This document shows positions 1-13,063 of a stretch of DNA of 64,000 bases, in pieces. Below the pieces are notes generated by a model, which searched no databases, had not been told where the DNA came from, and saw only the letters and a list, made by a program, of their open reading frames with translations. This DNA is from Leucobacter komagatae. GTDB lineage: Bacteria > Actinomycetota > Actinomycetes > Actinomycetales > Microbacteriaceae. Numbering within the stretch: the stretch's first letter is position 1; every line of letters starts with the position of its first letter. Location of the stretch: positions 2,852,001 to 2,916,000 of the forward strand of contig NZ_VFON01000001.1 in assembly GCF_006716085.1 (NCBI RefSeq). The letters run 5' to 3'. The position numbers and the translations under genes were made by a program.

Positions 1-23
1 CGCTCCCCGAGCCCAGGAGGTAG
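1..23 (+). CDS. 3' tail of an upstream gene (candidate dnaX)
   Basis: An open frame enters from the left edge and ends at a TAG at 21-23, four bases before the recR start. Only about six residues can be read (ending Leu-Pro-Glu-Pro-Arg-Arg), far too few to identify the protein. The gene that usually precedes recR in bacteria is dnaX or a YbaB-type protein, so dnaX is a guess from context alone. The last bases of this frame also carry the recR ribosome binding site. Confidence 0.35.
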
Positions 24-26
24 TCG

Positions 27-635
27 ATGTACGACGGAATCGTGCAGGACCTGATCGACGAGTTTGGTCGGCTCCCCGGCATCGGGCCGAAGTCTGCGCA
101 GCGGATTGCGTTCCACATCCTGCAAACCCAAAGCTTCGACGTGTCGAAGCTTGCCGAGCTGCTCACCGAGGTGCGCGAGCGCGTTCGCTTCTGCGAGGTC
201 TGCGGCAATATCACCGAGCAGACCCGCTGCAGCATCTGCTCCGACCTGCGTCGTGACCACACCCTCATCTGCGTCGTCGAGGAGCCGAAGGACGTCGTCG
301 CGATCGAGCGCACCCGCCAGTTCCGTGGCCTCTATCACGTGCTCGGCGGCGCGATCAGCCCGATCGACGGCATTGGCCCTGACGATCTGAGCATCCCTGC
401 GCTCATGCGGCGCCTCGGCGAAGCGACCGGAGATGACAGGATCAGGGAGGTCATCATCGCGACCGACCCGAACCTTGAGGGGGAGGCCACCGCCGCCTAC
501 CTGTCTCGGCTGCTCACGAGCATTGACGTGCCCGTTTCTCGCCTCGCATCAGGCCTTCCGGTCGGCGGCGACCTCGAATTCGCCGACGAGGTCACCCTCG
601 GGCGCGCGTTCGAGGGTCGCAGGGTCGTCGAGTAG
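27..635 (+). CDS. recR: recombination mediator protein RecR
   Basis: RecR works with RecF and RecO to load RecA at gaps in single-stranded DNA. The 202-residue length is normal for the family. An N-terminal helix-hairpin-helix region ([11 protein letters not shown], about 16-26) is followed by a four-cysteine zinc motif (Cys56, Cys59, Cys68, Cys71) and then a Toprim domain beginning at [10 protein letters not shown]. The start is ATG with a strong AGGAGG at 15-20. The upstream frame ends four bases before, so the gene is probably transcribed with it. Followed by lysC, the same neighbour relation as recalled for other actinobacteria. Confidence 0.97.
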   Translation: MYDGIVQDLIDEFGRLPGIGPKSAQRIAFHILQTQSFDVSKLAELLTEVRERVRFCEVCGNITEQTRCSICSDLRRDHTLICVVEEPKDVVAIERTRQFRGLYHVLGGAISPIDGIGPDDLSIPALMRRLGEATGDDRIREVIIATDPNLEGEATAAYLSRLLTSIDVPVSRLASGLPVGGDLEFADEVTLGRAFEGRRVVE

Positions 636-720
636 CGCGGCGTAACGCTGGGCCCCAGAAACGCTCGGGTATGTGCCGCGCGCTAGACTGGAAGCTGGCC
701 CAGAACCAAGGAGGACCCTC

Positions 721-3131
<2,411 letters not shown>

Positions 3132-3157
3132 CACACGGAACGAACAGGATCTCCCCG

Positions 3158-4378
3158 ATGATCATCAACACACACTTCGGGGAGATTCCCCAGTCGTACC
3201 TTTTCAGTGAGGTCGCGGAGCGGGTTCGCCGCTACGAGGCGCAGCACCCAGACGCCGCGGTGCTGCGGCTCGGGATCGGAGACGTGACGAGGCCACTCGC
3301 TCCCGCGATTATCGACGCGCTACACGCCGCTGTTGACGAGCAGGCGACGGCGTCGAGCTTTCAGGGCTACGGCCCCGAGGCCGGGTATGCCTTCCTGCGC
3401 GAGGCGATCGCGGCGGGCGAGTACGGCTCGATCGGCGTTGACGTTTCCGCCGATGAGGTGTTTATCGGTGATGGCTCGAAGTCTGACTCCGCGAACGTTC
3501 AAGAGCTCTTCTCGCTGAGCGCCAAGGTCGCCGTCACGGACCCGGTCTACCCGGTCTACGTTGACTCGAACGCGATGGCGGGGCGCCTCGGCACGTTCGA
3601 CGGCGAGCGCTGGACCGGCCTCACGTACCTTCCCTGCGACGACGGCAACGGCTACAGGCCGGCCCTGCCCGCAGCGCCTGTCGAGCTTATCTATCTGTGC
3701 TCGCCGAACAACCCGACAGGCACGACCATGTCGCGCACAGAGCTCGAGACCTGGGTGGCGTACGCGCGCGAGACGGGCGCGGTGATCCTCTTCGATGTCG
3801 CCTACCGCGCGTTCATCACGGGCGACGAGGTGCCGCGCTCGATCTACGAGATCCCCGGTGCTGACGAGGTCGCGATCGAGCTCGGCTCCTTCTCGAAGAC
3901 AGCAGGGTTTACGGGGCTTCGGTGCTCGTGGACGGTCGTGCCCAAGAAGCTGCGGCGCGACGGAGCCTCGCTCAACGCCATGTGGCTGCGTAGGCAGTCG
4001 ACGAAGTTCAACGGCACCCCGTACATTGTGCAGCGAGCCGCCGAGGCCGTCTACAGCGCGGCGGGTAGCGCGCAGGTGCAGGCCGACGTCGACTACTACC
4101 TCGCGAATGCGCGGCTCATCCGATCGACGCTTGAGGCGGCCGGGCTCAACGCGGTTGGCGGGGAGCACTCGCCGTACGTGTGGTTCAGGTGCCCGGGCGG
4201 CATGGACTCGTGGGCGTTCTTCGACGCACTCCTTGAGCGGGCTCAGATCGTTGGCACCCCCGGGGTCGGGTTCGGCCCGACGGGCGCGGGGCACTTCAGA
4301 CTGAGCGCCTTCAACACCGCTGAGGCGACGCAGGAGGCCGCTGAGCGCCTCGCGCGGCTCATACCCACACTCGTGTAG
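3158..4378 (+). CDS. dapL: LL-diaminopimelate aminotransferase
   Basis: A PLP-dependent fold-type I aminotransferase that converts tetrahydrodipicolinate directly to LL-diaminopimelate, bypassing the succinylated or acetylated intermediates. The 406-residue length fits DapL. Signature segments are present throughout: LGIGDVTRPL (37-46), GYGPEAGYAFLREA (70-83), DPVYPVYVDSN (128-138), CSPNNPTG (181-188), SFSKTAGFTG with the PLP lysine at Lys247, RRQSTKFNG, and GTPGVGFGPTG near the C-terminus. It starts 26 bases after asd. The DapL route is unusual for actinobacteria, which mostly use the succinylase or dehydrogenase routes. A general aminotransferase is the only alternative and fits the motifs less well. 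Confidence 0.9.
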   Translation: MIINTHFGEIPQSYLFSEVAERVRRYEAQHPDAAVLRLGIGDVTRPLAPAIIDALHAAVDEQATASSFQGYGPEAGYAFLREAIAAGEYGSIGVDVSADEVFIGDGSKSDSANVQELFSLSAKVAVTDPVYPVYVDSNAMAGRLGTFDGERWTGLTYLPCDDGNGYRPALPAAPVELIYLCSPNNPTGTTMSRTELETWVAYARETGAVILFDVAYRAFITGDEVPRSIYEIPGADEVAIELGSFSKTAGFTGLRCSWTVVPKKLRRDGASLNAMWLRRQSTKFNGTPYIVQRAAEAVYSAAGSAQVQADVDYYLANARLIRSTLEAAGLNAVGGEHSPYVWFRCPGGMDSWAFFDALLERAQIVGTPGVGFGPTGAGHFRLSAFNTAEATQEAAERLARLIPTLV

Positions 4379-4422
4379 GCCCCGGGGCTGTTTGGCTGGG
4401 AGGGGCGCTACCCGGCCTGGGC

Positions 4423-4520
4423 CTGGCTGGCCCCGGTCTAGCTGGCCTCGGCCTGCCTTGGCCCCGGCGCGGCCTAGCTGGCCTCGGCCTGCCGAACGTA
4501 TGTGATCTGCAGAGTGAATG
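4423..4520. repeat. GC-rich tandem tract ending in an intergenic element remnant
   Basis: The 214-base gap between dapL and the convergent metallophosphoesterase is mostly a GGCC/CTGG-rich tract. A 20-base unit (CTAGCTGGCCTCGGCCTGCC) occurs identically at 4438-4457 and 4474-4493, period 36. Directly after it, about 4495-4516, is a stretch (core ATGTGATCTGCAGA) resembling the core of the element at 29116-29184. No convincing terminator or small gene was seen here. Confidence 0.6.
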
Positions 4521-4592
4521 AAGAAACCCCGGCAGAGCGGGATACCGAACGCCGAAACCAGATCTTGGAATCGACAGAGGCAGAGGAACGGC

Positions 4593-5525
4593 CTAAGCAG
4601 TTGGGGGAGTGAGCGTGAGCAGGCTCGCCTCTGGGCGGCACGCAAACCGCACGGGCGCGTAGATCGAGTTGCCGAGCCCCGCGCTCACGTTGAGGTACGC
4701 CGCACGGTGCGCGTCGTACCAGACGCTGAGGCCCCGGGCCTGGCTCGGCGGCAGGTCGCTGTTTGACGTCAGCGCGCCAATGCCCGGAACGCGGACCTGG
4801 CCGCCGTGAGTGTGGCCCGCGAGAATAGCGTCAGCCCCCTCGCCCAGCAGCGCGCCGAGCGCAGACTGGTACGGGGCGTGCACGACACCAATGCGGGGGG
4901 TCCCGGGCTTTGCCTGTGCAACGCCGGCAGCGCCCATCGAGGCCCGCATCTCATCGGGGTCGTCAAACCTGATGTGCGGGTCGTTCAGGCCGAAGAACTC
5001 GATCTCCGTACCGCGGAGCGTGATCGAGGTCGCCGAGTTGTTGAGGTCCGTAAACCCTAGCGCGGTGAGCCCCGAGGTGAGAGCCGCGTTGTCGATGTCT
5101 TGCTCGCGCGTGCTCAGGCGGCTGGGCTCGCGCAGGTACTTCAGCGGGTTCTTGAACTTCGGCCCGTAGTAGTCGTTCGAGCCGTGCACGAAGACCGTCG
5201 GAACGCCCTCGAACGCGCTGAGCGCGTGGAGCAGGGCGGGCCGAGCCCCAACATGACCCATGAGGTCGCCGGTGAGAACAACGAGGTCTGGCTTCAGCTC
5301 GGCGAGCGAGCGCACCCAGTTGATCTTGTTCGTCTGCCAGGGAGCAAGGTGCAGGTCCGAGAGCTGTAGCACGCGCACGGGCGCCGCCTCCGACGGGAGG
5401 ATCGGGAGTTCGTGCCTGCGGATGGTGAACAGCCGACGTTCGACGACGGTCGACCAGAGCAGCACGCCCGCTGCGGCCCATCCGAGGGCCGCAGCGGGGG
5501 TGCAACAGCGAGAGTTTCGCGCCAT
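4593..5525 (-). CDS. membrane-anchored metallophosphoesterase (Rv3683-like)
   Basis: A calcineurin-like phosphoesterase of 310 residues. One N-terminal hydrophobic segment (about 10-28) suggests membrane anchoring. Metal-binding motifs follow in order: SDLHLAP (about 55-61), TGDLMG (about 85), GSND in the GNH(D/E) position with Ser in place of Asn, and GHTHGGQ toward the C-terminus. It resembles the YaeI/YkuE group. The ATG lies six bases after the PBP stop with no clear ribosome binding site, so translation is probably coupled. A phosphoesterase beside a PASTA PBP is conserved in actinobacteria, which hints at an envelope lipid or undecaprenyl-phosphate substrate. The substrate is unknown. 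Confidence 0.85.
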   Translation of the reverse strand: MARNSRCCTPAAALGWAAAGVLLWSTVVERRLFTIRRHELPILPSEAAPVRVLQLSDLHLAPWQTNKINWVRSLAELKPDLVVLTGDLMGHVGARPALLHALSAFEGVPTVFVHGSNDYYGPKFKNPLKYLREPSRLSTREQDIDNAALTSGLTALGFTDLNNSATSITLRGTEIEFFGLNDPHIRFDDPDEMRASMGAAGVAQAKPGTPRIGVVHAPYQSALGALLGEGADAILAGHTHGGQVRVPGIGALTSNSDLPPSQARGLSVWYDAHRAAYLNVSAGLGNSIYAPVRFACRPEASLLTLTPPTA

Positions 5526-5531
5526 CGAGGG

Positions 5532-8159
5532 CTAATCCGAGCAGTCGACGGTCAGCGTGACGCGCGTGTTCAGCGCGACCTCTTCGCCAGAGCCGGGCGA
5601 GACGGACGTGACCTTGTCCTTGCCGGCGTTGACCTTGCCGTCACCGGAGCACGTCATGCTGACCGAGGTGAAGCCCGCGGACTTCAGCGCGCTCTCGGCG
5701 TCCTTCGCGCTCTTACCGTCGAGCCCATCGGGCACCTTCCCGGCGTTGCCGCGCGAGCGGTAGATGGTGACCTCGGTGCCGAGGCCTGAAGCAGCGCCTG
5801 CCTCAGGATCAGTGCGTGCGACCATGCCCTTCGGGACGGAGGAGTCGACCTCGCCACCGTCACGGTAGGCGAAGCGGGCGTTCTCTAGGATGCCTGCTGC
5901 CTCGTCGAAGGACTTACCGCGAACGTCGGGGACGTTGACCATGGTCTGACGCAGCGCGGTGGCTGCCGGGTCGCCGAAGCCCTCGCCGCCGAACTTCTCG
6001 TCGGCGACGTACATCACTGCTGGCCAGATACGGCTGTCCGCGGCGGTGAGGCCCTGGTAGCCGCCGAAGTTACGGGTGTCGACGCGTGAACAATCGGGCT
6101 GACCGAGGCACTGCGGGTTCGGGCCGACGTTGCCGACCCAGGTCGCGGTCGCGACCTTGCTCGAGGCGCCAACCGTCCAGTTATCGATGTACTCGTCGGT
6201 CGTTCCGGTCTTCGCGAGGTGAGGCACCCCGAACTGCGAGCGGGCGTGGCCCGCGATGCCGTTGTTGATCGTGTACTCGAGCGCGTACGCGACGCCCGCC
6301 GCGACCTCTGGAGAGAGCGCCTCAGAACACTCGCTCTTCTTGAATGGCACCGCCTCGCCGTTCGGGCCGACGATCGAGTCGATCGCGACCGGGGTGCAGA
6401 CCTGGCCCTTGCCCGCGAACGCGCCGAACGCGGTCGCCATGGTGAGGGGCGACATCTCGTCGGTACCACCGAAGGTGTTCGACGGGTTCATCGTCAGCTC
6501 AAGGGTCCCGTTGTTCGGGAAGTCGGGGTGGGTCGCCGGCGACGCGCGGTGCAGGCCGAGCTTCTTCGCGAGCGCGAAGGTATCGCAGAGATCCATCTGC
6601 TGCTGCATCGACACGAGGCCGCCGTTGAGCGACTGCGCTACCGCGGTGAGTACCGACTGGTTGCCGCGCACGCCGAGGTTGTCGTTGTTGAACTGCCACG
6701 GGCCGTATCCGTAGACGCCGCCGTCCATGCAGCTCGCGCGGAAGCTCTGCAGTTGCACGGTGCGGCCGTTCACATTGACGACGTCGCGCACGGAGTGGCC
6801 CGAACGGATCCACTCGGCGAGCGTGATCGCCTTGAACGTCGAGCCGACCTGGAAGCCGGAAGAGCCGCCGTCGCTCTGATCAGTGCTGTAGTTGATCGCC
6901 GTGTAGCCCTGGCTCGAGAGCGTCTCGTCGTTGCTGTAGGGGCGGTTCTGCGCCATTGCGAGCACGCGGCCGGTGCCGACTTCGGTGCTCACGGTTGCGC
7001 CGCCAACGTCGATGCCCTCCATAGTCTGAGGCACCTCGTTGCGAACCGCGTCGGTCGCGGCGCGCTGCAGGTCGAGATCAATCGTCGTGTAGATGTCGTA
7101 GCCGCCGCGGCGCATGTTGAAGTCGCGGGTCTCAGCATCGGGGCCGAACGACTCATCCTTCTTCATCTGGTTCTGGACGAAGTCGCAGAAGTGGCCGAGG
7201 CCGTAGGTTGCCTCGGCGGCCGCGCAGCCCTGCACGCGGGGGGTGATCTTCGGCTCGACGGGCGTCGCGACAGCCTCGTCGTGCTGCTGCTGGGTGATCT
7301 TGCCGTGCTTGAGCATCTGGCCGAGGATGAGGTCGCGACGTTCCTTGTTCGCCGGGATGTTCTCCTCGATGTCGAGCTGGTACGCGACCGGCTGGTTCAC
7401 GATGCCGACGAGGCTTGCGGCCTCGGGCAGCGTCAGGTCCTTCGCGGTCTTGCCGTAGTAGTAGTGCGCGGCCGACTCGATGCCGTAGACCTGGCGGCCG
7501 AACAGGGCGATGTTCAGGTAGCCGGTGAGAATCTCGTCCTTGGTGAACTTCTTCTCGACACCGATCGCAAGCTTCATCTCCTTAAGCTTGCGATCCATGG
7601 TCTGCTGCATGGCCTCCTTGTAGGCGGCCTTCTGCTCCTCGGGGTCGGGCACAGCCGTCGACTCCTGCACGAGCACGTTGCGCACGTACTGCATAGTGAT
7701 CGTCGAGGCGCCAGACTTACCGCTGTCGCCGCCGGCGTTCTGCAGCACGGCGCGGCCAGCCGCGAGAGCATCAACGCCGCCGTGAGTGTAGAAGCGCGGG
7801 TCCTCAATGGAGACCAGGGCGTCCTTCACGTACGGGGAGATGTCGTCCCAGCCGACGGGAATACGATCTTGCTCGTAGAACTCAGCAATCTTGACGTTCT
7901 CGTCACCGTTCTTCGCCCAGATAGTGCTCGGCTCGGCCAGCTGGCCGGGCTTGAGATTGCTGGGGAGGTTCTCGAAGATGCTCACGGCTGACGTCGCCGC
8001 TGCGCCCGAGAGGGCCACGACGGGGGTCACCGCCGCGGTGACGAGGATGCCTGCGATAGCGCTCATTGCTACCGCACCGAGGATGCCGCCGACTACGCCA
8101 CCAACCGAACGAGGTTTGGCTGTGGGCACGCGCGAAGACTTTGAGGCCTTTGGGGTCAT
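5532..8159 (-). CDS. bifunctional class A penicillin-binding protein with PASTA domains (PonA2-like)
   Basis: Polymerises and crosslinks peptidoglycan outside the membrane. The 875-residue chain has a membrane anchor (about 20-50) and a GT51 transglycosylase domain with catalytic Glu119 in SIEDPRF and the GASTITMQ motif (150-157). The transpeptidase domain shows S440-T-F-K, S510-L-N and K650-T-G-T. Two PASTA repeats follow (about 742-802 and 808-873). The ATG at 8159 is preferred over an in-frame GTG at 8225 because a -10 box sits 7 bases upstream and no ribosome binding site precedes either. It is transcribed with the metallophosphoesterase downstream. PASTA domains suggest muropeptide or lipid II sensing. 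Confidence 0.93.
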   Translation of the reverse strand: MTPKASKSSRVPTAKPRSVGGVVGGILGAVAMSAIAGILVTAAVTPVVALSGAAATSAVSIFENLPSNLKPGQLAEPSTIWAKNGDENVKIAEFYEQDRIPVGWDDISPYVKDALVSIEDPRFYTHGGVDALAAGRAVLQNAGGDSGKSGASTITMQYVRNVLVQESTAVPDPEEQKAAYKEAMQQTMDRKLKEMKLAIGVEKKFTKDEILTGYLNIALFGRQVYGIESAAHYYYGKTAKDLTLPEAASLVGIVNQPVAYQLDIEENIPANKERRDLILGQMLKHGKITQQQHDEAVATPVEPKITPRVQGCAAAEATYGLGHFCDFVQNQMKKDESFGPDAETRDFNMRRGGYDIYTTIDLDLQRAATDAVRNEVPQTMEGIDVGGATVSTEVGTGRVLAMAQNRPYSNDETLSSQGYTAINYSTDQSDGGSSGFQVGSTFKAITLAEWIRSGHSVRDVVNVNGRTVQLQSFRASCMDGGVYGYGPWQFNNDNLGVRGNQSVLTAVAQSLNGGLVSMQQQMDLCDTFALAKKLGLHRASPATHPDFPNNGTLELTMNPSNTFGGTDEMSPLTMATAFGAFAGKGQVCTPVAIDSIVGPNGEAVPFKKSECSEALSPEVAAGVAYALEYTINNGIAGHARSQFGVPHLAKTGTTDEYIDNWTVGASSKVATATWVGNVGPNPQCLGQPDCSRVDTRNFGGYQGLTAADSRIWPAVMYVADEKFGGEGFGDPAATALRQTMVNVPDVRGKSFDEAAGILENARFAYRDGGEVDSSVPKGMVARTDPEAGAASGLGTEVTIYRSRGNAGKVPDGLDGKSAKDAESALKSAGFTSVSMTCSGDGKVNAGKDKVTSVSPGSGEEVALNTRVTLTVDCSD

Positions 8160-8172
8160 AGACTCAAGGGTA
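8160..8172 (-). promoter_or_regulatory. leaderless promoter -10 of the PBP gene
   Basis: On the minus strand a TACCCT hexamer (plus-strand positions 8167-8172) ends 7 bases before the ATG at 8159. This TANNNT-to-start spacing is that of leaderless actinobacterial transcripts. No -35 at normal distance stands out. Confidence 0.55.
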
Positions 8173-8251
8173 GGCGATAAAAGCTGGCAATCAGCGCCGC
8201 TCGCGCCAAATCCAGGCGTTTTCACCCGCTATTTTCAAGAAGGAGGCTCAC

Positions 8252-8419
8252 ATGAGTGATGCTCCAGAAGCACCGAAGTGGGAGTACTTTGTGACCCCGC
8301 TCCTGCTGCACAATGAAGCTCAGATCCTCAACAACTGGGGAGCGCAGGGCTGGGAACTCGTGCAGATCATCGAGGGCCCCGCCGGTGGAAACGTCGCTTA
8401 TCTCAAGAGAAGGGCCTGA
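8252..8419 (+). CDS. DUF4177 family microprotein
   Basis: A 55-residue protein with a strong AAGGAGG (8240-8246) five bases before its ATG. It opens MSDAPEAPKWEYF and contains WGAQGWELVQI, the conserved W-G-x-x-G-W-E-L block of DUF4177. The stop is one base before the ridA ATG, so the two are almost certainly co-translated. A protein of this family next to ridA recurs in actinobacteria (a counterpart exists in Mycobacterium tuberculosis, as I recall). Its function is unknown. It carries no signal peptide or membrane segment. Confidence 0.85.
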   Translation: MSDAPEAPKWEYFVTPLLLHNEAQILNNWGAQGWELVQIIEGPAGGNVAYLKRRA

Positions 8420-8420
8420 C

Positions 8421-8897
8421 ATGTCATCAGTTATCGAAGAGCGCATCAGCGAGCTCGGATTCGAAATCCCCGAGATCGTGCCCGCTGTCGCGGCGTACGT
8501 TCCCGCGGTGCGCGACGGTGACTACGTCTACACGTCGGGCCAGCTGCCCATCGCGAACGGCGCGCTCGTCGCGACGGGCAAGGTCGGCGAGGGCGAGGGG
8601 CTCGTGAGCCCCGAGCAGGCGCAGGATCTCGCGCAGCTGTGCGCGCTGAACGCGCTCGCTGCGGTTCGCGGCGTCCTCGGTTCCCTCGACAAAGTCGAGC
8701 AGGTCGTAAAGGTCACCGCCTTCGTCGCCTCCGCTCCCGAGTTCACCGGCCAGCCGGTTGTCGCCAACGGTGCCTCGGTGTTCCTCGGCAAGGTCTTCGC
8801 AGACCAGGGCATCCACGCCCGCTCGGCGGTCGGCGTCGCGGTGCTGCCGCTCGACGCTCCGGTCGAGGTCGAGTTCATCTTCCGCGTCCGCGACTAA
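8421..8897 (+). CDS. ridA: RidA family reactive intermediate deaminase
   Basis: RidA proteins hydrolyse reactive enamine/imine intermediates made by PLP enzymes such as threonine dehydratase. The 158-residue chain has the YjgF/YER057c/UK114 fold signatures: the YTSGQLP segment (about 37-43), NALAAVRGVLGSLDKV in the middle and an ARSAVGVAVLPLDAPVEVE C-terminal block. The start at 8421 was chosen over an upstream in-frame ATG at 8313 because the DUF4177 gene occupies that stretch with a better ribosome binding site. This longer (about 155 residue) subfamily often lacks the catalytic arginine of archetypal RidA, so deaminase activity is not assured. Confidence 0.88.
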   Translation: MSSVIEERISELGFEIPEIVPAVAAYVPAVRDGDYVYTSGQLPIANGALVATGKVGEGEGLVSPEQAQDLAQLCALNALAAVRGVLGSLDKVEQVVKVTAFVASAPEFTGQPVVANGASVFLGKVFADQGIHARSAVGVAVLPLDAPVEVEFIFRVRD

Positions 8898-8932
8898 CGC
8901 TCGCGGCTCGCGAGCTTACCTCACGTCACGTC

Positions 8933-8974
8933 AAAGGGGGCGGCGGATCCACACCCGGATCCGCCGCCCCCTTT
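8933..8974. terminator. bidirectional intrinsic terminator between ridA and acs
   Basis: A perfect 18-bp inverted repeat (8933-8950 and 8957-8974) with a six-base loop, starting AAAGGGGG and ending CCCCCTTT. It lies between the converging ends of ridA and acs and has A and T runs at its outer ends, so it can serve both strands. Confidence 0.85.
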
Positions 8975-8986
8975 CGCGTGCGCGCC

Positions 8987-10990
<2,004 letters not shown>

Positions 10991-11145
10991 GGCTACCCTT
11001 TCAATCTGAAAACGTCATTGTCTCGCTCAATGTTAGACCCGAGAGCTTCGCCCCCAGGCCCCCCGAAAGAGGGGGTGACCGCTCGCTCTCCCCAGGCCCA
11101 GGCGGGGCCTTGCCGATAGGGCCCAAAGCGACTGTGCTGGTGCGC

Positions 11146-12141
11146 ATGATCTCGGGAGCGTCTCAGCAGGAGCAGCGCCGGTCTCACGCCCTCACCGGCG
11201 ATGTGCGGCGCGCGCTCGGCGGCCTCGTGCCGCTGGTTGATGACCCCACGGCGCGCGACATCCTCCTCGCTGCCAGTGGGGGCGCGGGGCGGTTGTGGGT
11301 TGACCGCGGGAGCGGCATTGAACAGGTTGCGGGCTGGGCCGCACCCGCTGCGGAGGTACGCAAGCTCGCGATCCAGCTCATTGCGGCGGGCGGCAGGCAC
11401 CTCGACGAGTTGAACCCCGTCGCTGACGTGCGGATCGGAGACGGTATCCGGGTGCACGCCCTGCTCGACCCCGTCGCGGTCGCGGGGGCGGCGCTGTCGA
11501 TCCGGCTTCCTGCGCCGCGCGCGAGGACGTTCGGGGGTCTCGTCGCCGGAGGGCTCTGCTCGCGCGAGGCCGCTGCTTTCTTGACCGATAGCGTCGCGAA
11601 GCGGCGCAACCTGCTCATCACGGGAGGCGCGGGGAGCGGCAAGACGACACTGCTCAGCGCCCTGCTCGCGCTCGTACCCGCGACCGAGCGGATCGTGACG
11701 ATCGAGGACGTCGCCGAACTGCGCCCGGAGCACCCGCACCACATCGCGCTCGAGGCCCGGCAGGCGAACATCGAGGGCGTCGGCGAAATTGGGCTCGACC
11801 GGTTGCTGCGCGAGACGCTGCGCATGCGGCCCGACCGGATCGTGCTCGGGGAGTGCCGCGGTGCCGAGATTGCGACGCTGCTTTCAGCGCTGAACACGGG
11901 CCACGAGGGCGGTGCGGGCACGCTGCACGCGAACCGGATCGCAGATGTGCCGGCGCGGCTTGAAGCCCTCGGGATGCTCGCGGGGCTCGACCCGCAAACG
12001 CTCGCGCGGCAGGCCACCGTGCTCGACCTCGTCGTCCACGTCACCCGCGCGAACGGCAGGCACCGCATCGCGCAGCTCGGCCGGATGCGCATCGGGAAGA
12101 ACGGAACGCTGGAGGTGAGCGCCCTTGCCGCGGCCGCGTAG
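11146..12141 (+). CDS. tadA: Tad secretion ATPase (TadA/CpaF family)
   Basis: The motor ATPase for assembly of Flp-type pili. From the ATG at 11146 it has 331 residues, with Walker A GGAGSGKTT (160-168), the Asp-box-like IEDVAELRP, a Walker B region RIVLGECRG (Glu236) and a His-box-like GHEGGAGTLHAN (252-263). It is short like other actinobacterial TadA proteins and lacks a large N-terminal extension. The start is uncertain: in-frame TTG at 11110 and GTG at 11134 or 11140 are alternatives, and none has a good ribosome binding site. It heads the tad locus. No tadZ-type gene precedes it; acs is divergent instead. Confidence 0.88.
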   Translation: MISGASQQEQRRSHALTGDVRRALGGLVPLVDDPTARDILLAASGGAGRLWVDRGSGIEQVAGWAAPAAEVRKLAIQLIAAGGRHLDELNPVADVRIGDGIRVHALLDPVAVAGAALSIRLPAPRARTFGGLVAGGLCSREAAAFLTDSVAKRRNLLITGGAGSGKTTLLSALLALVPATERIVTIEDVAELRPEHPHHIALEARQANIEGVGEIGLDRLLRETLRMRPDRIVLGECRGAEIATLLSALNTGHEGGAGTLHANRIADVPARLEALGMLAGLDPQTLARQATVLDLVVHVTRANGRHRIAQLGRMRIGKNGTLEVSALAAAA

Positions 12142-13063
12142 CTCCCGTCGAGGAGAGGACAGCGAAGCGGAATTAGGATCGGTGCCCGCGGCGGTGGCCG
12201 CCCGGTCCGCGGCGCTTCTGCGCGGCGGAATGTCCTCCGCGCAGGCGGTGCGCTCGGTGGGCGAGGAGATCCAGCGCCCCGAGACGCGCGACCTCATCGC
12301 TGAGGTGGATCGCGGAACCTCCGTCGGAGCCGCGCTCTCCCGGCTCGACGGGCCCGAGTGGCGGGTGCTCGGGGCGGCCTGGTTGCTCGCTGAGGAGAGC
12401 GGGGCCGCACTCGCCCCGGCGCTGGATCGCATCGCCGCCGCGCTCAACAGCATTTCTGAGGCGAACCGGCGGAGGTCCGTGTTGCTCGCTGGCCCGAAAA
12501 TGACGGCGACCCTCGTCGGTTGGCTCCCGCTTGCCTCCATAGCAGTGAGCTTTCTACTCGGCTTCAACCCGTTCCCGCTGTTCATCACCCCCATCGGGGC
12601 GCTACTGCTCGTCACTGGCCTGGTCCTCCAGCTCATCGGGGTCCGGTGGAGCGCCGCCCTCACCGGCCGCGTCGAACGAGAAGACCGGGTAGCGGGGCTC
12701 GAATGCGAGCTCATGTGGGTGGCGCTTGCGGGCGGAGCGCCGCCCGGCCTCGCCCTCAGGCGGGTTGCAGATGCCGTGTCCGAGACGCGGGCCGAGTGGG
12801 TCACGTTTGACAGCTTGCGTGCGGGGCGGCCGCTCTCGCGCGTGCTCGAGGTCTCGGCGGAGGCGGGCGTTCCCGCGTCAGCGATGCTGCTCGACGAGGC
12901 GACCCAAATCCGTGCGCGGGGCCAGGCCGCGATCGAGCGCGAGGCCGAGCGGCTCGGGATCCGGATACTCTTTCCCCTCGCCTCCTGCCAACTGCCGGCG
13001 TTCATCGCGGTCGGGGTGCTCCCCGTCGTCTTCACGCTGCTCGGCGATGTGCTGCCGCGATGA
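12125..13063 (+). CDS. fused TadB-TadC-type pilus assembly membrane protein
   Basis: A 312-residue type II secretion F-domain protein, the inner-membrane platform for Flp pilus assembly. It appears to hold two F-type halves. The first is about 20-120, followed by two membrane spans (about 125-175). The second is about 195-285, followed by a C-terminal span (about 285-308). Other actinobacteria usually encode these halves as separate TadB and TadC proteins. The TTG start is supported by GGAGGTGA at 12111-12118, six bases away and inside the end of tadA, so the genes overlap by 17 bases and are coupled. Confidence 0.75.
   Translation: MPRPRSSRRGEDSEAELGSVPAAVAARSAALLRGGMSSAQAVRSVGEEIQRPETRDLIAEVDRGTSVGAALSRLDGPEWRVLGAAWLLAEESGAALAPALDRIAAALNSISEANRRRSVLLAGPKMTATLVGWLPLASIAVSFLLGFNPFPLFITPIGALLLVTGLVLQLIGVRWSAALTGRVEREDRVAGLECELMWVALAGGAPPGLALRRVADAVSETRAEWVTFDSLRAGRPLSRVLEVSAEAGVPASAMLLDEATQIRARGQAAIEREAERLGIRILFPLASCQLPAFIAVGVLPVVFTLLGDVLPR

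Noticed and set aside
6219-7991. A 590-codon plus-strand frame within the PBP gene
   Set aside because: It is the antisense shadow of the PBP transglycosylase and transpeptidase domains; no ribosome binding site or recognisable product.
8225-8225. Upstream GTG as the PBP start
   Set aside because: It would add 22 residues without a ribosome binding site, whereas the ATG at 8159 has a -10 box at leaderless spacing and directly precedes the basic cytoplasmic segment.
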